Origin: Bacteroidales bacterium | GTDB taxonomy: Bacteria > Bacteroidota > Bacteroidia > Bacteroidales > UBA932 | NCBI GenBank assembly: GCA_017962375.1 | Contig: JAGCVJ010000009.1 | Span: forward strand, 1 to 64,000 | Direction of reading: 5' to 3' | Length of the DNA stretch: 64,000 nucleotides | Shown here: piece after piece, positions 7,562-15,715 of the stretch | How positions within the stretch are numbered: the stretch's first letter is position 1 | How the letters are laid out: every line of letters begins with the position of its first letter | Program-made: the position numbers and the translations under genes | Notes under the pieces: model-generated | Told to the model about the DNA's origin: nothing | Database searches by the model: none | The model's input: the letters and a program-made list of their open reading frames with translations, nothing else

Positions 7562-8935
7562 ATGAAAAAGGGAAAGATACTGGTAGTGGATGACAATGCG
7601 GGAATCAGAAGCGCTCTGAAGATTCTGCTTCCTTCGCACTTTGCACAGGTGGAGCTTCTGGCTTCACCTTCGTCTCTTATGACCAGGCTCAGAGATTTCA
7701 GGCCGGAGGTGGTGCTTCTGGATATGAACTTCTCAGCAGATATCAATACCGGAAACGAAGGCTTGTTCTGGCTCGGCGAAATCAGGAAGGCCTATCCTCA
7801 GACAAAGGTTGTGCTGTTTACGGCATACGCGGATGTGGCTCTGGCCGTGGAAGGAATGAAAAGAGGAGCCTATGACTTCATAGTAAAGCCGTGGGAGAAC
7901 GAGAAACTCATTGAGATATTGACCGGAGCCTATAAGGCATCTGTTTCAGAATCAGGCGGAAAGGCTTTTGATTCTTCTTGTTCGGATGGAGGGGACTCTT
8001 CTTCCGTTCAAATGTTCTGGGGAAATACACCGGCAATGGTTTCCCTGAAAAGAATAGTGGACAAAGTAGCCGCGACAGATGCCACTGTGCTCATAACAGG
8101 AGAGAACGGAACGGGCAAGGATGTGCTTGCCAGATATATTCATTCACTTTCTCAGCGATGTGGCAGGATTATGGTCAGCGTAGATGCCGGAGCCGTGCCC
8201 GAGAGTTTGTTCGAGAGCGAACTGTTCGGCCACGTCAAAGGTTCCTTTACGGATGCCATAGCTGACCACAAGGGCAAGTTCGAGGCGGCTGACGGTGGCA
8301 CTCTCTTTCTGGACGAGATAGGGAACATACCGCTCTCAAGCCAGGCCAAACTTCTCAGAGCCATACAGAACAGGAGCATCTCAAGAGTTGGTGACAATAA
8401 AATTATTCCGGTGGATATCAGGCTGATATGCGCTACAAACAGGAATCTTCCCCAGCTTGTTGCAGACGGCCTTTTCCGCGAAGACCTTTTCTACAGGATC
8501 AACGCCTTCCATCTTCACATTCCGGCTCTCAGAGAAAGGGCAGATGACATTGTTCCCCTGGCAACTATGTTTCTGAAAAAGTTCTCCGAGAAATACCATA
8601 GAGACGTGAGCGGAATGACAGAGGAAGCCAGAGTGCTTCTGACCAGGCTTTCCTGGAGCGGCAATATCCGCCAGCTTCAGAATGTGATAGAAAAAGCTGT
8701 TATTCTCAGCGATGGCCCTGTGCTTGATGTCTCTGCCTTTTCCGACGAACTATCAGACTCCGCTGAGGGAGAAACGGAATCATTCGGGAAAGACGTGTTC
8801 ACTCTGGAGGAGGCTGAAAAACAGGCTATAGCCTCTGCCATGAAAAAGTACGGAGATAACCTTTCTCTCGTGGCAAAGGCTCTGGATATAAGCCGTCCCA
8901 CATTGTACAACAAATTAAAGAAATACGGGCTTTAG
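7562..8935 (+). CDS. Sigma-54-dependent response regulator (NtrC family)
   Basis: This is a two-component transcription activator of 457 residues. The receiver domain (1-120) has the acidic pair D10-D11, phospho-acceptor D54, T87 and K109. The AAA+ domain (about 148-385) has Walker A GENGTGKD (180-187), Walker B GGTLFLDE (245-252) and a sigma-54 contact loop reading GSFTDA instead of the textbook GAFTGA. The key threonine is kept. A Fis-type helix-turn-helix closes the protein (LSLVAKALDISRPTLYNKL). The kinase starts one base after the stop. The natural target is the neighbouring permease operon, in front of which the TGTAAA palindrome sits. That target is inferred from position. Confidence 0.95.
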   Translation: MKKGKILVVDDNAGIRSALKILLPSHFAQVELLASPSSLMTRLRDFRPEVVLLDMNFSADINTGNEGLFWLGEIRKAYPQTKVVLFTAYADVALAVEGMKRGAYDFIVKPWENEKLIEILTGAYKASVSESGGKAFDSSCSDGGDSSSVQMFWGNTPAMVSLKRIVDKVAATDATVLITGENGTGKDVLARYIHSLSQRCGRIMVSVDAGAVPESLFESELFGHVKGSFTDAIADHKGKFEAADGGTLFLDEIGNIPLSSQAKLLRAIQNRSISRVGDNKIIPVDIRLICATNRNLPQLVADGLFREDLFYRINAFHLHIPALRERADDIVPLATMFLKKFSEKYHRDVSGMTEEARVLLTRLSWSGNIRQLQNVIEKAVILSDGPVLDVSAFSDELSDSAEGETESFGKDVFTLEEAEKQAIASAMKKYGDNLSLVAKALDISRPTLYNKLKKYGL

Positions 8936-8936
8936 G

Positions 8937-10175
8937 ATGCCTTTGAAGTGGATTGTCATATTGATTGTGGGGGTGGCCGTCTTGTCGGCGGTTCTTGCCG
9001 TCATATTCAGTTCTTACAGGGTGCGGCGCAAGGTAAACTATATGCTGGATGCTCTGGAGGACGGTGAAACAAACTTCCGCTTCAGCGAGAGGAAATCCAG
9101 ACTGAACAAGACACTCAACCGCCTGAACGGAATTTTCAAGCAGGAAAGGCTGGCAATCCGTGAGCAGGAGAAGTTTTTCGGCACCCTTCTGGACAATGTC
9201 AAAACCGGAATCGTAGTGTTTGACACCTCTTCAGGCGCAATCACTTACAGTAACAGCCGGGCGCTTCAGATTCTCGGACTGGCTTCTCTTGTCAACATCA
9301 AGCAGCTCAGGATAATAGACAACAATCTGGCCGCGGCTTTTATCGCTGAGAAAGAAGTGTCCGATTCCGAAAAGAACAAGGCAAGCTTCTACAACGAGAG
9401 TTCCCAGAAGACAATAGTGATGTCCAAGTCCTCCGCCCTTGTGCAGGGAAGGGACGTCAGGATAGTTTCCTTCAACGATGTTACAGAGGAGCTGGAGACT
9501 AACCAGGAGGAGGCTTACTCGAAGCTCATCAGGGTCCTGACCCACGAGATCATGAATACAGTCACTCCTATTTCCTCACTCAGCGATGCTCTGGTCTCAT
9601 ATCTTGAGCCTGAAGACGATGAGTTGACTCCAGAGAGGCGAAAGGCCCTCAGGGACGGTCTGGACACTATTGCATCATCTTCCCGTTCTCTGATCCAGTT
9701 CGTGGAATCTTACCGCAACCTCACCAGGGTGGCGCCTCCTGTCAAGAGCGTGTTCTATGTGAGGGACCTTGCTTCAGAAGTGATGGAGCTTACTTCGGAG
9801 CAACTGGCATCCTCCGGTGCAAGTCTTTCATTTGCAGAACGCTCTGATGACGTGATTCTGTTTGCAGACAGGGGGCAGATACTTCAGATTCTTATCAATC
9901 TGGTCAAGAATGCCGTTCAGGCCAAAGCCAGGACCATAAAGATGGAAGCCAGGATTGATTCGTCCGACGTTACCATTATAGAAGTTTCAAACGACGGGGA
10001 GCCGATAACCCCGGAAGCCCAGAAGCAGATGTTCGTGCCGTTCTACACCACCAAGCAAGACGGAAGCGGTATAGGACTTGCCATCTCACGCCAGATAATG
10101 AGGATGCACAACGGTCAGATCAGCCTCAAGTCATCCACAGCGGAGAAGACAACATTCAGCCTGATTTTCCGATAA
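8937..10175 (+). CDS. Sensor histidine kinase (NtrB/NtrY-like)
   Basis: This is the partner kinase of the preceding regulator. One N-terminal membrane helix (about 4-26) is followed by a short linker, a PAS-like domain (about 75-190), a dimerisation domain with the phospho-acceptor H203 in LTHEIMNTVTP, and an ATPase domain with the N box NLVKNAVQAKA and the glycine-rich GSGIGLAIS. The PAS and kinase domains are cytoplasmic, and no periplasmic sensor domain is visible, so the signal may come from the membrane or cytoplasm. Its stop lies 8 bases from the stop of convergent birA, with no terminator between them. The ligand is unknown. Confidence 0.94.
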   Translation: MPLKWIVILIVGVAVLSAVLAVIFSSYRVRRKVNYMLDALEDGETNFRFSERKSRLNKTLNRLNGIFKQERLAIREQEKFFGTLLDNVKTGIVVFDTSSGAITYSNSRALQILGLASLVNIKQLRIIDNNLAAAFIAEKEVSDSEKNKASFYNESSQKTIVMSKSSALVQGRDVRIVSFNDVTEELETNQEEAYSKLIRVLTHEIMNTVTPISSLSDALVSYLEPEDDELTPERRKALRDGLDTIASSSRSLIQFVESYRNLTRVAPPVKSVFYVRDLASEVMELTSEQLASSGASLSFAERSDDVILFADRGQILQILINLVKNAVQAKARTIKMEARIDSSDVTIIEVSNDGEPITPEAQKQMFVPFYTTKQDGSGIGLAISRQIMRMHNGQISLKSSTAEKTTFSLIFR

Positions 10176-10183
10176 GGCGGCTG

Positions 10184-10948
10184 TCAGATGATGTATGATA
10201 TTTCCTTGAAAGCAAATGTCTTGCGGGAGCCGTCGCGGTATTCCAGGATTATGCAGGCAGTGTCGCTGAGGCCGATGATCTTTGCTTCCACTTCTTTGTT
10301 TTCAGCGGTTTCTATGTAACGGTGGAATTCGTTTTTGCGGTAGAGCTTGTCAAGGTATTCCTTGTAGAGAGAGTCGAATTTTCCGGTTTGGAGGAATTCT
10401 TCTTTGGCCCTGTCGTAGAAGCGGTAGATTTCCGCTACAAGGATTTCAAGCTCGCCGGTGAGGCTGAAGTCAGGAGTGCCTTCCTTGAGCTCTTTAATCA
10501 GCGAAGTAGGGTTGGGAAGGTCTTTCGGGAACTCTTTCTGGTTGATGTTCAGGCCGATGCCGCAGACACTGGAGGAGAGCATATCTCCTGAAATGCCGTG
10601 CTCGATGAGTATGCCGCAGATCTTGCGGTCTTCCACGTAGATGTCATTCGGCCATTTGATCTTTGAAGAGACGCCTTTCTTCTTGAGGTAGCTCTCAAGG
10701 CCGAGGGTTACAATTACCGATATGATGAACTGGTCCTTGGCCAGGATGAAGTCCGGTTTGAGCAGGATGGAGAACATCAGGTTCTTGGCCTGGTCGCTGG
10801 TCCACTTGTTGCCCCTCTGGCCACGCCCCGCGGTCTGGAACTCGGCGGCCCAGACTGTCTTGTCTTTCTCTGACGGAATGGCCTCCAGAGCCCTGTTGTT
10901 GGTGGAATCTGTCACCTTCAGCCACCTTATGTCAAGTTTTTGTGTCAT
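10184..10948 (-). CDS. birA: Biotin--[acetyl-CoA-carboxylase] ligase
   Basis: The enzyme activates biotin with ATP and transfers it to biotin-carrier proteins such as AccB. The 254-residue protein holds the catalytic core only: TDSTNNRAL, the biotinyl-AMP loop GRGQRGNKW, KWPNDIYV and GILIEH, then a small C-terminal domain. There is no N-terminal DNA-binding domain, so it should not act as a biotin repressor. The ATG at 10948 is preferred over an in-frame TTG at 10963 that would add five residues. It is divergent from rsfS, with 85 bases between the starts, and convergent with the histidine kinase. Confidence 0.95.
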   Translation of the reverse strand: MTQKLDIRWLKVTDSTNNRALEAIPSEKDKTVWAAEFQTAGRGQRGNKWTSDQAKNLMFSILLKPDFILAKDQFIISVIVTLGLESYLKKKGVSSKIKWPNDIYVEDRKICGILIEHGISGDMLSSSVCGIGLNINQKEFPKDLPNPTSLIKELKEGTPDFSLTGELEILVAEIYRFYDRAKEEFLQTGKFDSLYKEYLDKLYRKNEFHRYIETAENKEVEAKIIGLSDTACIILEYRDGSRKTFAFKEISYII

Positions 10949-11033
10949 ATTGTCGTTTGGCAAAATAATTGTTGAAATTTTAATTACCTTTGAAAATTAA
11001 AGCAAATTTAACAAATACACCTAAAAGAAAGAT

Positions 11034-11498
11034 ATGACAGTTAAGAAGTCAGAAGAGAAGAAGGTTAAAGCTCCTGCAAAGAAAACCACAGCAAAGAAGG
11101 CCCCGGCAAAGGCTGCTGCCAAGAAGACCGTTAAAGCTCCTGCAAAGAAGGCTCTGCCTACGGATATGGAGGTGATCACAGATGCCATTCTGGAGAAGAA
11201 GGGCCAGAATGTCATTTCCCTTGACCTGAGGAAAGAGGGCGGCAGCATCTGCGATTTCTTTGTAATCTGCAACGCTGATTCTACAACCAATGTTGCTGCA
11301 ATCGCTGACAATATTGAGGATCAGATGATTGTAAAGCTGAACAAGAAAGTTCTGCGTTCCCAGGGAAAAGAAAACCGCTTCTGGGTGATCCAGGACTATG
11401 GAGATATCGTGGTTCACGTGTTCCAGACCGAGTACAGGAATTTCTACCGTCTGGAAGACTTGTGGAGCGATTGTGAAAAGAAAACATACGAAGACTAA
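11034..11498 (+). CDS. rsfS: Ribosomal silencing factor RsfS with Lys/Ala-rich N-terminal tail
   Basis: RsfS binds ribosomal protein uL14 on the large subunit and blocks subunit joining when growth slows. The conserved core spans about residues 45-154 (DAILEKKGQNVISLDLR, FFVICNADSTTNVAAIAD, WVIQDYGDIVVHVF, FYRLEDLW). The first 44 residues are almost only Lys, Ala, Pro and Thr, histone H1-like, with VKAPAKK occurring twice. An exact 20-base DNA repeat (11064-11083 and 11130-11149) marks a 66-base duplication in this tail. It starts a block with ftsH (2 bases downstream), cdsA and psd. The core assignment is secure, but the role of the tail is unknown. Confidence 0.95.
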   Translation: MTVKKSEEKKVKAPAKKTTAKKAPAKAAAKKTVKAPAKKALPTDMEVITDAILEKKGQNVISLDLRKEGGSICDFFVICNADSTTNVAAIADNIEDQMIVKLNKKVLRSQGKENRFWVIQDYGDIVVHVFQTEYRNFYRLEDLWSDCEKKTYED

Positions 11499-11500
11499 AG

Positions 11501-13483
11501 ATGGCTGCAAACAACAAGGGAAACAAGAAGGGCGGAGCTCCGAAAGGCCTGTCTAATGCCATGGCCTTTATTTACATTCCGCTGATTATCCTGCTTGTGT
11601 ACATGCTTTTCAACTACAAGGGCGGAGATCCTTTGAAGGTTGAATGGTATGAGGTGAAGGAGAATATGATTCCTCAGGGCGATGTGGAGAAGATAGACTA
11701 CGTCACCAACGAGTATCAGGGAACCGTTACAATCAAGAAGGACCGTCTGGAAAAGTACAAGAACAGGTTCGGCGGCAAGACTCCGAACTTCACATCCGTG
11801 TTCTATTTTCAGGTTCCGTCTTCTTTTGACGCGGAAAAGGAGTTCAGCGAACTCAGGAACTCTCTGCCCGAAGACAAGAAGTTCAAGTACAGCTTTGATG
11901 TTTCCAGAGACTACTGGGGCAATATTCTGGGCTGGCTGTGGCCTCTGATTTTCATCATCTTCACCATTTACCTGTTTGCCAGGATGTCCAAGGGGATGTC
12001 CGGCGGCGGCAGCTCCGGCGGCGGGGGAGGAATCTTCTCCGTGGGAAAGAGCCAGGCCAAGGTTTTTGACAAGAACAGCAAGGTGAAAGTCACTTTCAAG
12101 GATGTGGCCGGGCTGGAAGAGGCCAAGGTGGAGATTATGGAGATTGTGGACTTCTTGAAGAATCCTTCCAAGTACACCAACCTCGGCGGAAAGATTCCTA
12201 AGGGAGCGCTTCTGATAGGCCCTCCGGGTACCGGCAAGACCTTGCTTGCCAAGGCTGTGGCAGGAGAGGCCAATGTTCCTTTCTTCTCGATGAGCGGCTC
12301 CGACTTTGTGGAGATGTTCGTGGGAGTTGGAGCCTCCAGGGTGAGAGACCTGTTCAAGCAGGCCAAAGAAAAGGCTCCTTGCATTGTATTCATCGACGAG
12401 ATAGACGCTGTGGGAAGAGCCCGTGGCAAGAACGTGGGCTTCTCTTCCAATGATGAAAGAGAAAATACTCTTAACCAGCTGCTTACAGAGATGGACGGCT
12501 TCGGCACCAACAGCGGCGTTATCATTCTTGCAGCCACCAACCGCGCCGACATTCTGGACAAGGCTCTGATGAGGGCCGGCAGGTTCGACCGTCAGATTAC
12601 CATAGATTTGCCGGAGCTCAAAGACCGCGAGGCTATATTCAACGTTCATCTGAAAAAGCTCAAGCTGGATCCTCAGATAGACCTGAGCTTCCTGGCCAAG
12701 CAGACTCCGGGTTTCTCCGGAGCCGACATCGCAAATGTCTGCAACGAGGCTGCCCTGATTGCCGCCCGCCACAACAAGAAATTTGTGGACAAGCAGGACT
12801 TCCTGGACGCTATAGACAGAATCATCGGAGGACTGGAGAGGAAGAGCAAGATCATTCCTCCTGGAGAAAAGCGCACGATTGCCTTCCACGAGGCCGGCCA
12901 CGCTACCGTAAGCTGGTTCCTGCCAAACGCCAATCCGCTTCTGAAAGTTACCATCATCCCAAGAGGCAAGGCTCTGGGAGCTGCCTGGTATGTGCCTGAG
13001 GAAAGGCAGATTATGACCAAGGAGCAGATGATGGACGAGATGGCTTCTCTGATCGGAGGAAGAGTGGCTGAGGAAATCATCAACAACAAGATTTCTTCCG
13101 GCGCACTCAACGACCTGGAGCGTCTTACCAAGATGGCATACGCAATGGTGGCTTACTACGGAATGAGCGACAAGGTGGGCAATATTTCCTACTACAATTT
13201 CCAGGAAGACGGCTACCAGCTCTCCAAGCCTTTCAGCGAGAAGACCGCCGAGATGATAGACGCCGAAACCAAAGCCCTTATAGACAAGGCTCACCAGATG
13301 GCCAAGGAAGTGCTCGAAAATCACATGGACGGCTTCAAGCAGCTGGCCCAGCTCCTGCTGGAGAAAGAGGTGATCTTTGCTGAGGACCTGGAGAGAATCT
13401 ATGGCCCAAGAGTTAAGGAACTGGAAGACGGAACTCCGGCTCAGCTGCCATCTGAATCGCCGAAGAAAGAAAACGAAAGCTAA
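11501..13483 (+). CDS. ftsH: ATP-dependent zinc metalloprotease FtsH
   Basis: FtsH is the membrane-anchored AAA+ protease that extracts and degrades membrane and regulatory proteins. In 660 residues it shows a first helix (about 16-33), a periplasmic domain, and a second helix (about 143-162) followed by a glycine-rich linker. The AAA+ module has Walker A GPPGTGKT and Walker B IVFIDEID, the second region of homology [20 protein letters not shown], and the zinc site FHEAGHA in the peptidase domain. The C-terminal tail is acidic and Ser/Pro-rich. Spacing of 2 bases to rsfS and 12 to cdsA suggests one operon. Confidence 0.98.
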   Translation: MAANNKGNKKGGAPKGLSNAMAFIYIPLIILLVYMLFNYKGGDPLKVEWYEVKENMIPQGDVEKIDYVTNEYQGTVTIKKDRLEKYKNRFGGKTPNFTSVFYFQVPSSFDAEKEFSELRNSLPEDKKFKYSFDVSRDYWGNILGWLWPLIFIIFTIYLFARMSKGMSGGGSSGGGGGIFSVGKSQAKVFDKNSKVKVTFKDVAGLEEAKVEIMEIVDFLKNPSKYTNLGGKIPKGALLIGPPGTGKTLLAKAVAGEANVPFFSMSGSDFVEMFVGVGASRVRDLFKQAKEKAPCIVFIDEIDAVGRARGKNVGFSSNDERENTLNQLLTEMDGFGTNSGVIILAATNRADILDKALMRAGRFDRQITIDLPELKDREAIFNVHLKKLKLDPQIDLSFLAKQTPGFSGADIANVCNEAALIAARHNKKFVDKQDFLDAIDRIIGGLERKSKIIPPGEKRTIAFHEAGHATVSWFLPNANPLLKVTIIPRGKALGAAWYVPEERQIMTKEQMMDEMASLIGGRVAEEIINNKISSGALNDLERLTKMAYAMVAYYGMSDKVGNISYYNFQEDGYQLSKPFSEKTAEMIDAETKALIDKAHQMAKEVLENHMDGFKQLAQLLLEKEVIFAEDLERIYGPRVKELEDGTPAQLPSESPKKENES

Positions 13484-13495
13484 AGGAACAGAATC

Positions 13496-14401
13496 ATGAA
13501 GGAACTGGCAATAAGGACAATAAGCGGAGTGGTGTTCTGCGTTTTGACGCTTGCATCGCTGATTATTGTTCCCCATAACCCTTATCCTTTCCTGATTCTG
13601 TTTTCCTTCTATCTTGTCAGGACAGACTACGAGTACCTGAGGCTCACGATGGGCAAGGGGAAGGTTGTTCTCAAAATCATTACCCTGATTGCTTCCCTGT
13701 GCCTTTTCTGGGGTCTGGCCCTGATGTTTTATCTGGACCGCGAGACGATATCTTCTCTGGTTCTGTTTCTTATCATTTTTGTTGTCCTGATAGCAATACC
13801 TGTGGCGGATTTGCTTGACGGGGAGAAGCCTTACATGTCGTTTTCTCTTTCGTCTCTGTTCTACATTGTATTGCCGTTTTCCCTTCTGATAATCATTTCA
13901 CTGCAATCCAGCAAGATAGACCTTTTCCTATCTGGCTCCAATGCCTACAATCCGTTTTTCTCCGGATTGTTTGACGGATGGGTTATTGCTTCTCTGTTAA
14001 TTGTAATGTGGATGGGGGATATCGGGGCTTACTGCATTGGCTCTGCTTTCGGGCAAGGAGAGAAAGGGCACAAACTCATGCCTTCAGTTTCTCCTAAAAA
14101 ATCCTGGGAAGGAGTCTATGGCGCGGTGGCATTCTCTATTGCCGCCGCCCTGATACTGAGAGCCTTCGGGCTTCTGATGCCGTATTTTCCTTATTGGGTT
14201 TCGGTTGTCTTTGCTCTTGTGGTCTGCGCTTTCAGCATACTCGGCGACCTGGTGGAGAGCAAGCTCAAGCGCCGCTTCCAGATCAAGGATGCCGGAAGGA
14301 TTATGCCCGGCCACGGAGGGCTGCTGGACAGGTTTGACAGCGGGCTTCTGGCGTTTCCGGCAGCGTTTCTGTTTTACACTATAGCATTGTGGGTTATCTA
14401 A
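13496..14401 (+). CDS. cdsA: Phosphatidate cytidylyltransferase
   Basis: CdsA makes CDP-diacylglycerol from phosphatidate and CTP, the branch point of phospholipid synthesis, in the inner membrane. The 301-residue protein has seven or eight hydrophobic segments and the family signature near the C-terminus. This comprises SPKKSWEGVYGA, GDLVESKLKRRFQIKD and GRIMPGHGGLLDRFDS, with the catalytic acidic residues. It lies between ftsH (12 bases) and psd (1 base), so the next gene uses its downstream product, phosphatidylserine. The synthase that links them is not in the window. Confidence 0.96.
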   Translation: MKELAIRTISGVVFCVLTLASLIIVPHNPYPFLILFSFYLVRTDYEYLRLTMGKGKVVLKIITLIASLCLFWGLALMFYLDRETISSLVLFLIIFVVLIAIPVADLLDGEKPYMSFSLSSLFYIVLPFSLLIIISLQSSKIDLFLSGSNAYNPFFSGLFDGWVIASLLIVMWMGDIGAYCIGSAFGQGEKGHKLMPSVSPKKSWEGVYGAVAFSIAAALILRAFGLLMPYFPYWVSVVFALVVCAFSILGDLVESKLKRRFQIKDAGRIMPGHGGLLDRFDSGLLAFPAAFLFYTIALWVI

Positions 14402-14402
14402 G

Positions 14403-15065
14403 ATGATACACAAGGAAGGCCGTATATCAGTCTTGCTCACGTTTGTGATGTTTGCTGCCATAATCCTGGCGATTATGCTTGCATTCGGGGTGAACTGGAT
14501 TACGATTGCGTTCTCAGTTGCTTTTCTTGCTCTTTTCTGCTTTGTGGCCTATTTCTTTAGAGATCCGCATCGCCAGGTCAAGTCTTCGGCGAATAATGAA
14601 ATCCTTTCTTCCGCAGACGGAAAAGTGATTATAGTCAAGGAAGTGGAAGAGAACGAGTTCCTGCATTCAAAGTGCATACAGGTATCCGTTTTCATGAGCA
14701 TCTGGAGCGTGCACGTCAATTACTATCCTTGCAAAGGAACTGTGGTATACAGGAACTACCATCCTGGAAATTATCTTGTTGCCTGGCATCCTAAGTCCTC
14801 TGAAAAGAACGAGAGGACATCCATCGGGATAAAGACCGAGGGAGGAAAGGAGATTCTTGTCCGCCAGATTGCAGGCTATGTGGCTCGCAGGGTTGTGTGC
14901 TACGCCAAGGAAGGCGATAAGGTTTTTGCCGGGGAGCAGATGGGATTCATAAAATTCGGAAGCAGGGTAGATTTCTTCCTGCCTTTCGGCTCTGAAGTTC
15001 TTGTAAAGGAAGGCGACAAGGTCCGCGCCTGCCAGACTGTTATCGCAAACCTTGGAGTTTCTTGA
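14403..15065 (+). CDS. psd: Phosphatidylserine decarboxylase, short (PSD-A) form
   Basis: This enzyme converts phosphatidylserine to phosphatidylethanolamine at the inner membrane. The 220-residue protein is the short form found in Bacteroidota and archaea-like families. It has two N-terminal helices (about 8-50), a conserved core around FFRDPHRQV, SIWSVHVNYYPCKG and GYVARRVVCY, and the self-cleavage motif GSR within IKFGSRVDFFLP. Cleavage before that serine should generate the pyruvoyl cofactor. The last 26 bases overlap the end of the convergent rpe gene, so the two mRNAs are antisense at their 3' ends. Confidence 0.95.
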   Translation: MIHKEGRISVLLTFVMFAAIILAIMLAFGVNWITIAFSVAFLALFCFVAYFFRDPHRQVKSSANNEILSSADGKVIIVKEVEENEFLHSKCIQVSVFMSIWSVHVNYYPCKGTVVYRNYHPGNYLVAWHPKSSEKNERTSIGIKTEGGKEILVRQIAGYVARRVVCYAKEGDKVFAGEQMGFIKFGSRVDFFLPFGSEVLVKEGDKVRACQTVIANLGVS

Positions 15066-15693
15066 TGGCTTCTGCCGGGTTCTTCGCTGAGAAGACTGCG
15101 CTTCCGGCAACTACAACATCTGCACCGGCATTTGCAAGCTCCTCTATGTTATTCAGGCCCACTCCGCCGTCAACTTCAATCAGGCATTTAGGATTGTTCT
15201 TCTCTATGATCTGTTTCAGCTCGGCGATTTTCTCAGTGCAGTAAGGAATGTATTTCTGCCCGCCGTAGCCGGGGTTTACGCTCATTATCAGGATGTAGTC
15301 TGCGAACCTTACCACGTCTTCCAGAAGCTGGACGCTGGTGTGAGGGTTTATGGCAACGCCGGCCTTCATTCCCAGTTCCTTGATTCTCTTTACCGTGCGG
15401 TCCAGATGGTTGCAGGCCTCGTAGTGGACGCTGATGGAATTTACACCAAGAGATTTGTAAAGCTCAAAGAACTTCTGAGGCTCAACTATCATAAGATGGG
15501 CTTCCACTTCAATTGTGGCCCTTTTGCAGATGGCCTCGATCACAGGAGTTCCGTAGGAGATGTTAGGCACAAACACCCCGTCCATAATGTCCAGGTGGAT
15601 AATGTCCGCATTCTCGTTTACCAGGTCAATATCCTTTGCCAGGTTGGCAAAGTCTGCGGCGAGCATCGATGGGGCTACAAGCATCCTTTTCAT
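15040..15693 (-). CDS. rpe: Ribulose-phosphate 3-epimerase
   Basis: Rpe interconverts ribulose 5-phosphate and xylulose 5-phosphate in the pentose phosphate pathway. The 217-residue TIM barrel shows the metal and catalytic residues in the usual strings: LAADFANL, HLDIMDGVFVPN, EAHLMIVEP, MSVNPGYGGQKYI and EVDGGVGLNN. I start it at the ATG at 15693 (MKRMLVAPSM), because an upstream in-frame extension runs into lptD and has no homology. It follows lptD after 22 bases on the same strand and overlaps the end of psd by 26 bases. Confidence 0.97.
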   Translation of the reverse strand: MKRMLVAPSMLAADFANLAKDIDLVNENADIIHLDIMDGVFVPNISYGTPVIEAICKRATIEVEAHLMIVEPQKFFELYKSLGVNSISVHYEACNHLDRTVKRIKELGMKAGVAINPHTSVQLLEDVVRFADYILIMSVNPGYGGQKYIPYCTEKIAELKQIIEKNNPKCLIEVDGGVGLNNIEELANAGADVVVAGSAVFSAKNPAEAIKKLQGLR

Positions 15694-15715
15694 ATTGTTG
15701 TTTATTATTTGTTTT

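Noticed and set aside
11495..13576. Minus-strand open frame of 693 codons opposite ftsH
   Set aside because: It is antisense to a fully conserved FtsH and its translation shows no motif. Codon bias of ftsH explains the absence of stops.
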